Assembly (NCBI GenBank): GCA_035771175.1
Contig: CM069598.1
Coordinates: 19,754,438-19,818,437 of the forward strand
DNA: 64,000 nt
DNA from: Paratinospora sagittata
Taxonomy: Eukaryota > Streptophyta > Magnoliopsida > Ranunculales > Menispermaceae
Reading direction: 5' to 3'
Shown: one piece after another, positions 34,880 to 48,000 of the stretch
How the letters are laid out: every line of letters starts with the position of its first letter
How positions within the stretch are numbered: the first letter of the stretch is position 1
Program-made: the position numbers and the translations under genes
Notes under the pieces: model-generated
Told to the model about the DNA's origin: nothing
Databases searched by the model: none
What the model saw: only the letters and a program-made list of their open reading frames with translations

Positions 34880-35590
34880 TGAGGGGGAGGGGGAGAAGTG
34901 TGCAGCGCGCGTGCATGGATTGGAGAAGAAAATTTAAAAATACGTTGTAATGTGTTGTTGGTACAAAATTGTAATTTCATCACAAATGGAGAGCAAATTC
35001 ATATATTTCTCCCCATCTTAATCCAGTCTGGTTTGTGTTTTATTTGTCACTCGTTTTCTTCTCTCAAATATTATTATTATTGTTATTGTATCTGTTTCCG
35101 AGCCGTTTCTGGATTTTCTTCTGTTCTCGTTTTTGCCTTTTTTATTTAATTTTAGTTTTGAAAATCTCCTGTTTTCGGATCTCAGAGCACCATGGGACCT
35201 ATCTGGAAATTTGAATTTCTGATAAAGCAAACCCAAAAAAACAAACCCACCAAGCTTGCTTCTCCTTCTTCGGAAAACGCTTCAGCGTCAGCTTTTTCTC
35301 TTCAATTCCCTCTGTTGTTGCAGCTTTAATGGAAATCAACAATTACCACCATTTCTAACCCTAGTTTTCTCCGTTTTAATCTTCTCTTCCACTTCCTTTC
35401 CTTCCCACTTTCAATTTTTCTTTTTTCTCTTTTTTTTTTCCTAAATTTTGTTCTTTTTGGGATCCAATTCGGTTCAAGGTTTTCAGGAACAAGAATTGTT
35501 TTTGTTTATTTGATTTTGGGTTTTATTACGGTTGAATTTTTGTTTTTGTTTTTTTTGTTGGATTTGGGATCTGGGCAAGGTTGTTCTGGA
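34880..35590 (+). promoter_or_regulatory. Putative promoter and 5' leader of the myosin gene
   Basis: AT content falls and a C/T-rich stretch appears from about 35255 to 35460, typical of a plant 5' untranslated leader. No unique TATA box can be chosen. Because there is no transcript evidence, the start site and any leader intron remain open. Confidence 0.35.
35329..35358 (+). promoter_or_regulatory. Upstream ORF (9 codons) in the myosin leader
   Basis: ATG at 35329 followed by eight more codons and TAA at 35356-35358, about 230 bp before the main start. If it is in the mature leader it could lower translation of the motor. The peptide resembles nothing known to me. Confidence 0.35.
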
Positions 35591-36022
35591 ATGATGTTGT
35601 CTTCATCAGGGTCGCCATCGCCAACAGCTCGAAGCTCGTTGGAGGAAATGCTGGAATCGATAAGAAGAAGGGACGAGAAACCTAAGGATTTGCCACCGGC
35701 ATTGCCGTTTCGGCCGATTTCGAAGGCACGATTGCCGTCTGCAAGAAGATCTCTGCCTACAAACTTTAAGGTTGGAGGAGGAGGAGATGCGGCAATTTCA
35801 AGCAGTCCCAGCTGCTGTTTTCAGGATAATGTGGCTGTGGGGAAGGAAGAGAAGAAGAGGGATCATAATTGTATGAAAGAAAATGTAGAATCTGGTTTTG
35901 GGATTGGTGGTGGTAGTTTTAGGAGTAAGAAGATTTCAAAGGTAGAAAATGGGGATTCTCAAGGAAATAATAAAGGCTCTGATGGTGATTGGGTTGGAAA
36001 CAGAAGCTATTTTCTGAAGAAG
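35591..36022 (+). CDS. Myosin VIII exon 1 (N-terminal extension)
   Basis: Residues 1-144. The start is the first of two ATGs ([11 protein letters not shown]), chosen because class VIII ATM2-type proteins begin MML followed by SSLEEMLES. The in-frame ATG-less extension upstream is leader. The exon is Ser/Lys-rich and ends phase 0 before GT at 36023. Confidence 0.88.
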
Positions 36023-39000
36023 GTTCAGTTTTTCACACTTCTGATTTTTTTAAATGGTTTTAATTGGTCTAGGTTGATCACACTTTTACTAATTTACTGT
36101 TCAGTTACTAATTTTTGTTGTTGTTGCTAGTTACAATTGCTTGTGAAATTTGATAGAGTTAGGAGGCAGGATTTGAGCCTTGGAAGCGTTTTTTCTAGTA
36201 ACACTGGTGTTGCCCTTGTAGTATTCTGATTACATGCTACTGATTGTGATTCGTTTTTTTTTTTAAACTGTTGGGAATCTGGAAATTTTTAGCTTTAATT
36301 GATAGTATTACTCTAGTCTAGGCATGGTAAAGCTTTGTACCCGTTAAAGGAATCTGGTTGATTTGATTCGTTTCTTCTTTTTTTGTTTAAATTGTTAGAA
36401 AGCTCAGTTGGTTTCATGCTGACACTTAGGCTAGAATTGCCCATCTATTTTTTTGGATGAAGGAGAAGGCTTTTATTTGAGGTTGGCTGCTTGCATTGGA
36501 TGTTCCTAGTCCTTTCATGTAATATTACACCTTATTGAAAGACTTGGTAGTAATAGTGAATGAGATTGACAAAAAATGCAATTTGTGACCGGACAGTTAC
36601 TTATCAAGTTATACTTTTTGTTATTGTTTGGCCCTTAACTTTATTGAACTGCTATATAATTTTGAACTACTGTATGATTACTTGTGTTTTCCTGCAATTT
36701 AGTTTTGTTAAGTGGCTTAAGTTAGTACTTGTTTCAGGACTTTCAAGTCTGGTGCCTGCTCTCAAGTGGTCAGTGGAAGTCAGGAAAGATACAATCAACT
36801 CTTGAGGAAGATGCTAAAGTCATGCTTTCGGATGGCAGTGTGAGTTTACACACTTAATTGTGGTACAGTTATGGTTGCCCAATTTCAAGTTCTTATGCTT
36901 AGATGTACCTACGTTTCGTACTTTCTGCAGGTTCTGACAGTACCCACTGGAAATATCTTGCCTGCCAACCCTGATATGCTTGAAGATACTGATGATCTTA
37001 TGCAGCTAAGTTTCTTGAATGAGCCATCAGTTCTTCATAACCTCTGTTGCAGATATTCTCAAAATAAAACTTATGTAAGTATGCCCATGCAGATTGTTTC
37101 CACTTGCCAATTCATTTTCTCTTAACATAAATATATTTTTACTTACTTTGTTTCTATCTCTATAGACTAAAGCAGGGCCTGTTTTGGTTGCAATGAATCC
37201 CTTTAAAGGTGCTGAAGTTTCTGGAAATGAGTTCCTCACAGGTCCTGGGAAAAAGCTTATGGATGCTCCTTATGTCTCTGCTCTATCAAACACTGTCTTT
37301 AATGTGATGTTGAGAGGTGAACGTAAATGTAGTTTTTTGAAGAAAATGATTCTTTTAATAGGACTAATTGTCATTTAGGAACCACAGATGATTTGATTTA
37401 AAAATATTTACGCCTTTTTCCTTTCCCATTTGTGGATTCCTGCAGATGAAGTAAATCAATCCATCATCATTAGGTAAAGTTGAATATTCCCATCCTAAAT
37501 TTGGTTGAGATTATAGCTTTGTCTTCTTTTTGTAAATCCCCTTATGTTTACTTATGATCCTTTGTCTCTGTACTTTAGCTTTCTTTATAGCTTGGCCAAT
37601 ATCTTTATAATCTGATTTGACACTAGTATTCTCTGGGGATCATACTGCAGTGGGGAGAGTGGAGCTGGGAAAACTGAAACAGCAAAGATTGTGGTCCAAT
37701 GCTTGGCTGCTCTTGGAAGTGGGAATGTGATAGAGCAAAAACTCCTTCAGTCACATGTTATACTAGAGGCATTTGGACATGCAAAAACATCGAAGAATTC
37801 TAATGCTAGTCGATTTGTAAGTCTTTTTGCTCTCTTCCTGATGGAAACTGGCCTAGGTTCTTTTAAGTTGAAAGACTTCTCTTATTTTTCCTCCATCTTG
37901 AGATTTGCATTTTCATCTCTTGATTTCAATGCTACTTGCTGTCTACTATTTCTGTACGTAGACCAACTTGCAGTTGATCTTCCTGACGTGCAATTTTGTC
38001 TGATGTATTAGGGAAAGCTCGTTGAAATTAATTTTAGCCCGACTGGTAAAATTTGTGGAGCTAATATTCAAACTTGTAAGTATTGTTTAATAGTTATCAT
38101 TAGCATATTGGCAATAGAAGTTATCAATCAATATCTGATTCCCATTTTTGGAGTAATGACTGACTTGATGCATTTGTACATGCATATGAAAACCTTTCTA
38201 CAATGCTGCGGATACTGGATAGTTCTACTGGAGAAGGTATTCTTGTTTCTTTGAACTTGATTTGGATTTTCTGCTAAAGGTCTTATGCCAATTTTGACAC
38301 ATAATGCTTTGAGCAGTCAAGAGTGATTCTGATGGCCAAGGGAGAAAGATCATTCCATGTATTTTATCAACTTTGTGCCGGTGCTCCATCTTCTCTTAAA
38401 GGTATTTCCACTCGTATATATCATATATGGCTTTTAAGTAAATAATTCTCCAAGCAAAGCCCTCTTGTCCTTTAATGTTTACTTCTATCATTTCTTTGTT
38501 TACTTCTATCATTTCTTTCTGTTGGGGCTTTAACAGGTTCACTTAAAAAAAGTATCAAACATACAGCCTTTAGATTTTGTACTTAGGAGCATCCCAATGC
38601 TGTGACAGAGGAGCATTATACATTAGGAAAAAATAAGTGAAAATTACGGTACACATTCTTCATATCTTGGATAAGAAGCCAAGTGAACCTGATTATATAT
38701 CTTATTCGTTGTTGTGTAGATTGGAACAGAAAATGAGATCAATCATTCATTCCTGTATTTTATCTCTTCTCTCTCTCTCTCTCTCTATAAAATCATGTTT
38801 GACTTTATAAAAATTATTTGAGTAATCATACACATCATTTGAGTCACTTTCGAAAAATAAACCTATCAATATTACTATTTTTTCAATTACATAGTGTTCT
38901 TCAAAAATAATTTTTGAAAACTATATATATTTATATATTTTCCAAATTAACCTGGGAATATGTCTTATATGTTGATGTATAAATTGGAACTATATAGAGT

Positions 39001-42000
39001 GAGATAAAACATCCATTCTTATATCTAAACCTCTTCTTCTCTGATGATGTAAAGAAAGATTTTACTGTTATAGTTCTTCTCTCTATATCACTGAATTTTA
39101 ACCTTGCTTACAAAATAATTTCAATATATGGTAGAACTTTATCCGTATATAGATGCAACTGGAGCTCACTGAGTACACTCCATGGCATTGCTTTGCAGAG
39201 AGGTTGAACCTGAAGGCAGCAAGAGGTTATAGCTATCTAAGACAGAGTGATGGCTTGACAATTGATAATGTTGATGATGTTCCACGATTTCATATGCTTA
39301 TGGTAACTTGAAAAGAAGACCTAACACTATGTTAAATATGTCTTTTATTTAGAAATCTCCTTTGCCTTTTTAAGTTCCATTACATTGCAGTACTGTTTTC
39401 TTTTTTCTTCACATCAGGATGCCTTGGATAACGTTCAAATCCACAAAGAAGATCAAGAGAATGCATTTGCTGTCATTTCGGCAGTATTATGGCTGGGAAA
39501 CATTTCTTTCCATGTAATTGACATTGAAAATCATGTACAAGTCGTGGCAGATGAAGGTGCTGTTCTATTCACTTGGTTCTGTATTACAGTTTACTCCTTC
39601 CGAACAATGTTTTGGAAACCTTATTTTCTGTGGTTTGAAGATGACTTTCTTAGTAGTTCTGGTGTATAGTCGGTAGTTGCTGATGTTTTCTCTTAATTAA
39701 TGTTGCCCCATGCTGCCCTGTTGTGCTATGGCAATATCTGTCATCCGGAAACCTTAAGCAAAACGAGTACACTCTAAATGCGAGAAAAAATGGTTGATTG
39801 ATTCTAGTTAGAAATACTGAGCACCTTGTGATTTATATTCAAGGTAATGGCATATTGCAGTTAAGTTTTACTGCAACAGGATCTTGTTTTTTTTAATCTT
39901 TCTTTCAATTTGAAACTCCCAAACATTGATTCATCATACTATTGTAGTAGCACCTTGGTTACATGAACATGTATTCCTTAAAATTGTGTCTTATTTATAT
40001 CATTGATAGTAAATCATCCACGTCTTCATACTTTAGTGTATAATATCATTTGCTGTGATATTTGTTGCTTTCAATTTTGTTGCAGCTGTAAGCAGTGCTG
40101 CCAAGTTGATTGGCTGTGATGTTCAGGACCTGATGTCAGTTTTATCCACTCATCAAATCCAAGCTGGAAATAACAATGTCGTTCAAAAATTAACTTTGCC
40201 ACAGGTTTGATTTGTTCTTTGTTTAATCAGTTTGCCCTTTATATTTTACATATACATGTGTTTAACTTTTTATATATTCTCCAGGCCATTGAAAAAAGGG
40301 ATGCATTGGCAAAATTCATTTACTCAAGCTTGTTTGACTGGCTTGTTGAACAAATAAACCTGTCACTTGAAGGAGACAAACAAAAGTCAGGGAAATCCAT
40401 AAGCGTCTTAGACATCTGTGGGTTTGAGTCATTCCAGGTATTTCTTCTTTTGGATGTCTGCTTATTAGCTTTTTCTTCTATGGTGTAACTTCCTTTCCAT
40501 TAATTTAATTTGTGTTCCCAGACAAATGGCTTTGAACAATTCTGTATAAACTATGCCAATGAGAAGCTTCAACAACATTTCAATCATTGTCTATACAAAC
40601 TTGAACAGGAGGTGAGCATCCTATATCAATTTTGCTTCAAGTTCCTTATGGCTTGCTGAAGTTAATAGTGTGAGTTGTTGGAATAAGCTAATGCTACACA
40701 TTTTTGTGACATGCTAAACGCATTTCTTCATCTGTTCGCTAGAGTTGAAGTAAATAGAACCATTTATCTAAGATTCTGTACCTCTACCCTCTTCTAGCTC
40801 CAATAAAAAGCTAACATATACATTCAAATGATTAGATCAAAAGATTCTTGTGGGAAGCTGCTTTCTCTCTTACTTCCAACTTTCTTTCAGTCTGTCGGAA
40901 ATCATATATCCTTATTCTCAATATAGTTTTCTTTATCCTATTAGAAATCAAATGCTCTACCCATTGTTTTAAAAATCGTTTGAGGCTTACGCCTCAAGGC
41001 GAGGCGCTAAGAAAAGGCCTCAAGGTTTAAGCGTCAATGTCATACAGTGAGGCTTTGTGTTGAGGCATTTGCCTTAAGGAGCAAGGCGCAATGAGGCTTA
41101 AGCCTCAAATTTTTCATGTTAAAATTCATTTTTTTTTTAAATTTTAAAAAAATTATATTTATGGCTTTTGTATTATTATAACCAATCATTTTAGTTGTTA
41201 AGAATTAATTTTTTTTCATTTGAAATAATTAAAGCTTGTACTCTTAAATGGACCGAGGCCATCTTTGAATAGGCCCCCTTCTAATGATATATGTTCAAGT
41301 TTGTTAACAGTAGTACAAATACTAACCTAACAATTTAAAACTTTTGTAAAGTATTCTAATTGCAATTTGTATAAAGTAATAAATTAGGAAAAACGACAGA
41401 GACCTAATATTTTTACAATGTATTTGTTAGCTTTTTATTTGTTCATGCTTTTAATAGCTTAAAACTTAAAATTTGGAAAACTTAGCATATGATTTGTGCT
41501 CATTTAGTTTTTAAATGTGTTAAAGACAATTAAGATAAATAATATAATAAGAGAAATCACTCAAGTATTCTACACATAAATAAAACTAGTTTACATTTTT
41601 TGTTATTTTAGTTGTTTCTTCTTTTATTATTGACACTTGTAAATTTTTAGATTTTTTTAAAAGTTTTTATTAATTGTTTTATGTATTTTCTTTAAAATTG
41701 TGAGGCTTATGCCTCATAACGCTTCGAGGCTTACACCTCTCCTCATAAAGGAAAACCGCCTCAATTACACCTCATGCCTTTTTGAACCTTGGCTCTAGCT
41801 ACCTTCCACCAATAAGATAGTAATGATAAATGAAGAAATAAATATTTCGGGAAAATTCTATCATCATTGTGTTGTATTATCTCAATTTCCATGAATCCTT
41901 TTGTTTGTTTAGATTCCCTTTTCTTTTACAAAATTCTCTTGAAATAGGCTGCCGGCATATTTTTTTTTCAAAGAGTATTTGGATTTCTCAAGAAAGTAAT

Positions 42001-45000
42001 GATAGATGAGATAACTGTGTAAAAGCTTGTTAATATTGGTAATTTTGTCAAAATATTTCATAGACATTGACATAATAAATCACATGAGCTCTTTTAGCTA
42101 ATAATGATGTGGATGTTAAATTTTTAATTTTTATGTTTACTTGATATACATAGTTGGCCCTCTACCTACTAGCTATGACTTTTAGGTTAAGCGGTTACTA
42201 ACATGGTATTAGAGCTTTGACCGTAGAGATCTTGTGTTTGAACCTTATTGCAAGCATTTTCTTGAATCTGTCATTTAGTAGTCTTGTTTTTTTTTTCCTC
42301 CTTATTATAAGTTTCATCTTGTGCCATCATAGACGTGTTGGGGAGCGTTAATTTATAGTTTCACTTGATATAACATAGTTGAGCCTCCACCCACAATTTA
42401 TACCTTTTAAGTCAAATGAGATATTGATTTTCTCTATCATTAACATATACTTATGGGTAGGAACTTTTGTTATATATATAAAATTTTGTATTTTCTGATA
42501 TTGTTGACCTTTACCTAAAGGTCGTGGGTTCTTGTACAAAATTTGCTCCATTATGGCTTGTAGGTTATGGGTTTGAATAAAAAAGAGCTTCTCTACAAGT
42601 TTAGTAATGGGTTCACTCTAAGTGATTGGCTTAGAGGCTGGGGAACTTTTGTGTAGACTGATTGTGCTGTGGCTCGAGGTAGGCCCCAGTTTTGTACAGC
42701 TTTATATATATACAGATATATACATATATAACAATTTTTAGTTTCTTTAAAAAAAAAAAAAAGAGCGTCTCTACAATGCCAGGGTAAGGCTACATAAATC
42801 AACCCTTCCCTAGTCCTTGCAATGATAGGAATTTGGGTATACCCTTTTTGTGATGTTGTTGATTTTCTAAAACGTACATCTTAACTTTAAGGATTGCATT
42901 CACATGCCTTGGTAATGCTAATATTGTTGTAAGGAGAGGAAAAGCTGGAAGTGCATCCTGAGGTCTTATTGAGTAGTAGATGTGTGAGTCTATCCCATAT
43001 AGTTCTTTAGTTAACGTACTAAAATAAGCAACTGCTTGGAGAGAAAGTAATCTAATTAAGACGGGAGTATTTGTTTGATTCCTTTCTTTACATTGGTTTG
43101 ACATGTGTTTGCTGCATTAAACGCATCTAGGAATGCAATTTATTTTTTTATTTTTATTTTTATTTTTTACAAGGTCATTACATTCCTATTAGCCCAACAG
43201 TCTCTAGGAGGACAAAGTGTTATCTTGAAACTCAGTTACAATGATTCCAAAATAGGACCTAATCTCGGAGCCAATCCCATAACCCATAGCCATTTGACAA
43301 TTTACTAGCACTCATGCAAAGGGATGCAAAGTAGAATGACCTCTCCCACACTACTAACATTCCTATCATTCCCCTCAAAGATTTTTGAATTCCTTTCTTT
43401 CCATACCGACCATATAATTGCAAAAATAATCTCCCTCCAATAATGCTTCATGTTGGTGGTTTTGGGGAAGGATGTGCGCTTCTTTACTTACACATTGGAG
43501 AGGCTATTTTTGGATTCAAATTCATGACTACCTAACAAGTGTAGCTTCATTCCAAATGTGGAGAGACAAAATGAAGATAGGTGAACCAACAAATACCAAG
43601 TACCAACCATGCAAATTGGGAATAAGCAAATGCAAACAAAGATACTTGAACCCAAGACCTCTCACTAAATCAGAGCTTTGATGCCATGGTAGAAACCACT
43701 AGACCTAGAAGCATAGCTTTCAGGTAGAGGACCAAGAATTTATCTGAAGCCATTACTAACACTAGCGATTATTATTATTTTTTTTTTTGAGATCGGCAGG
43801 TATCAGGATTCTTTGGTTTCCTACTAATCCCTCCGGGGCATGGCCACAAACACACGTCTTTACACTACATGTCAATACTTGCATGCGCATTTCATCTTAT
43901 ATGTTGGTTCTCTAATGCAGTATGCATTCCACTATTGTTTTACTTGAAGTTCCACATTTCTGTGCACCCTTTATTTGATTTATTTTCTACTGAGATTTTC
44001 GTTTGCCTGATCTCTAACTGTTTGCGTAAATCAGCTTTCTGATTTATTTATTTATTTTTTGACAAACTGATTTTTGGTGTGATTCTTATGCCATGTATAA
44101 AACATATTGCAGGAATATGCACAAGATGGAATTGATTGGAAAAAAGTTGATTTTGAAGACAACCAAGACTGTCTAAATCTCATTGAGGTGTTTTTCTAAC
44201 TATGTTTTGTATTTAATATAATTCCCAATAAAAAAATGTAGTCTGATTGTTAGGATATATCTTGCTGCCGACTATATTAGGCAATATGTAGGCGGTGAAT
44301 GTGCTTGAATGACTCTCCGTACATGTGGTAAATGTTTGTTTCTTTCCATCTATTTATTTCATACTAGTTGAAAGGATAAAAGTAATATAGTCTATTGAAA
44401 TTTAATTTTAAAGAATAATAGTGCTAAATGCAGAATATGGCTTGTTGAAAGAAGTGGGCTTCAAAATGTTATAAACAATTAACCAACTTGAGGTTGGTGT
44501 GATGGATAGGAACTTGCCTTGGGAAGTGGGGTCTTGAGTTTTATTCTACCTCAAGGGACCCACTCCTAGTAGAGTTTATGTGCGTACGAGGATAGGGGGT
44601 TCACTCACATCTTGAGTTACTAATTGGGTAGTCTAAGAGGGCTTAGATGGCCTTGAACAAGCAAATGTTATAAATACTTTTATGTTGTAATGACAAGTCC
44701 TCATATATTGATATAAGAAAGAAGTTGGTGACAAGTGAAATATTGAATCTATTACCTTAAGGTTCATTTGAGTGAAGGAAATCCATTAATTCTACTTGTC
44801 ATCTATTCAAATTGTTCGTAAAATGCTCATTTTCTTAAGATGGATACAGAGCATTGGCCATATGTTCGGAATTGGTGCCTTGTGCTTCAGCACTTAGGCA
44901 ATCACCTCTTGTTGAATGCTTGCTGTGCCATAGTGCTAGGTTCCTAGCAAGTCCCAGGCAAAGTCTGAACTACTTTGAAGCGAATTTTTACATCTCTTAG

Positions 45001-48000
45001 GGTGTGTTTGGTTGGTGAGAAAATAGTGATTTTCTTGAGAAAATTTCTCGGGCCCACCATTTTTTCACCATAAATTTCTCAGCTAGGGGGGTGAGAAAAA
45101 AAATCTCATGAAAAAGTTTTTTGCACTAAATTTGAAGAAGTTACAACTATATAACCGAATAACTAACTAATAACCAACTATGAGAAAATTTTTTCATGTC
45201 CAAACAAACAACCATTAGAAAATTTTCTCAAGTACATTTTCTCGAGAAAATATTATTTTCTCAAGAAAAATTTTCTTAGCTACCAAACACACCCTTATTG
45301 TATCCTTGCAAGACTAAGACCATATGACGGACCAAAATAAATGGAGCCGAATGATTAGTATCAGCTGATGCTTTTTTTTTTTTTTTTCGTGTTTTGATAG
45401 TTGTGACTTGTGAGTTATTGCTGAATTTCTATTGTCTTGAATGATTATTTTTGGATTTGTACTAGGAGCTTTTGTTGTAGTGTCTTTCTTCCTAGCTGTT
45501 CTTTGAATACCTTTGGTCCTTCTTTATATTTATATTAATGCAAATTCATTGTTTCTTATAAAAAAAGGTATTAGGAGCAATTTTGAGGTACCATGCCAGT
45601 TATTAAGGATATGAAGTATAATAATCTATTGCTCCCTGTACAACATTTTTTTTGAGAAGACACAAAAACATAGCATTAATATTAACAGGCATAAAAAAGT
45701 AACACAAGTGTAGCTGAGTACCAGGGGTACTCAAACAACACAGTGCATCACTGGTGAAAAAAAAGAAAGAGACAACAAAATAACCCCCAAACAACCTCAA
45801 TAGGGTAACCTATACAACACTCCCAATTCCAAAACCAATCATTAATTGAAAACTCCCCATTTAAGTTAAAAGCCACTAGCCAAGAACTAGCTAAGAGCAA
45901 GATATCACTCAAGCCATATCATCCATAAAGTGGTCCAAGATGTTGTCCGCATGACTTCCACTCCCTTGTTTTGGATGCCATGAATATTCTCCTGTCTCAA
46001 GCATTTATCGCACGATCTGGGGACAGTGAATCTATCGTCAAGCCTGTAATGCCATTCTTCCGAAATTTTATAGGAGAAAGAACAAGAAAAGAAAATGTGA
46101 TTAGCAAACTCAACATCATTCAAACAAGAGAACAACAATGTAGTAATAACGAAATGTGGGACATTCTTCTTTGCATCATATCACCAATACTAAGCTTATT
46201 ATGGGCCAAGATCTACCTGAACACCTTAACTTTAGAAGGGATGAGAGCTTTCCAAATATGCGGAGCTAAAGGGAAAAGGGGGAACGAGACGTCGTCGATA
46301 AGGTTATGGAAATAGGATTTACAAGAAAAAGAACTGGAAGGGTGAAGGGACCAGACAAACCTATCATGACTCATGGAAGGGCTAACCTAACTCATGATAG
46401 ATAACAAGGAAGAGAGCTCGGATTGTTGACCAATCGTAAGAGAGGTAGGTAAAAAAAGATTCCATTGAAGGGGCCCCCGTCACCCCATAATTAGAGATAA
46501 AATGGGCATTTGGTTGATTAGGGTAAGATGAAATGTGGTAAAGCCTAGGGAAAAGATTTGCCAGAGGGGTATCTGCAAGCCAATGGTCCTCCCAAAAGCA
46601 AAAGGAACGACCGTCACCTACAGTAGGGCTCATGTGAGAAAACACACCAGGAAGCAAGGAGATAACAAATTTCCAAGGGCTTCGAAAGGTCGAACGGATA
46701 CAAGGAATAATTCTTCTACCAAAATCAATCAGCCCAAACTTACTGGTGATAATCCTAGCCCACAGAGACTGCTTCTCCTTAAGAAACCTCCAAATCCATT
46801 TCGCACATAGAGCTTTATTTCTAAGGACAATGTTTCCAATGCCAAGACCACCCTTATCCATTGGTCTTTGCACAATCTTCCAACTAATCAGCTGCGATTC
46901 AGTAGAGTTGTTAGCCCTTTTCCAATGAAAAGCTTTCATCTTCTTCTCAATGACCTTTGTGACGCTACTAGGATGCGAAAGAGGGACAAATAATAAGTAG
47001 GGATAGCAGCTAAAACTAAATTGATTAAAGCAAGTCTTCCACCCTTGAAAGGAAGCCTCTTTTCTACCCATCTAATCTTTGAGAAATCTTGGACACAACG
47101 GGATCCCAAAAATTCTTACACAGAGGATTATCACCTAGGGGCATACCCAAATATTTCGAAGGCCAAGAACCAATAGAATAACCAACTTTATTTAGAAGCC
47201 AAACTTTCCAACACACCTTGATCAATATTAATTGCAGCCAATTGACTTTTCTCCATGTTGACCTTGAGACCAGAAATACTGCTAAAGCACTAAAGCAAAT
47301 TGATAACACCTTCCACATTGGCTTCATCCCCATGAAGGAAGAAGAGGGTGTCATTAGCAAATTGAAGGTGGGAGATAGAACAATCACTCTTATCCACAGA
47401 AAAACCCTAAATAATGGACGAAAGATCGGCCTGAGACATCATGCGACCCAACACATCCGCAACAAGGGTGAACAAGAAAGGCGATAAGGGATCACCTTGT
47501 CTTAGACCCCTTAGAGCAACAAACTTGCTAGTCAGCTTCCCATTAATAATAATTGAATAAGAGACAGACCGCAAGCACCCATTGATCCACGAACGCCATT
47601 TGCTTCCAAAGTTCTCCATGACAGTCCTGAAAATTCCAATCCACAAAACCATAAGCCTTAGCGAAATTCGCCTCAAACACCATCTCCTTTAGATTGCGAG
47701 ACCGGTACTCTTCAACTGCTTCATTGGAAATTAGGATTGCATCAAGGATTTGACGGTCATGAACAAAGGCAAACTGATTTTCCTCGACCGTTTTATGAAG
47801 AATTGCACGGAGTCTAACGGACGAGGTTTTTGAGATGATTTTGTAAAGACTTGAGACCAAATTGATGGGCCTATACGCCATTGGGTGCCATGAGTCCCTT
47901 TTCTTTGGAATAAGGCACAAATAAGTTTCGTTGGTCCTCATATTAACCACACCACTCTTGTGAAAATCATGCATGACTCTCATGACATCCTCTTTAATGA

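Noticed and set aside
42186..42210. ACATGGTATTAGAGC as a possible retrotransposon primer-binding site
   Set aside because: It resembles the TGGTATCAGAGC site but has no LTR before it and recurs as part of a short dispersed repeat.
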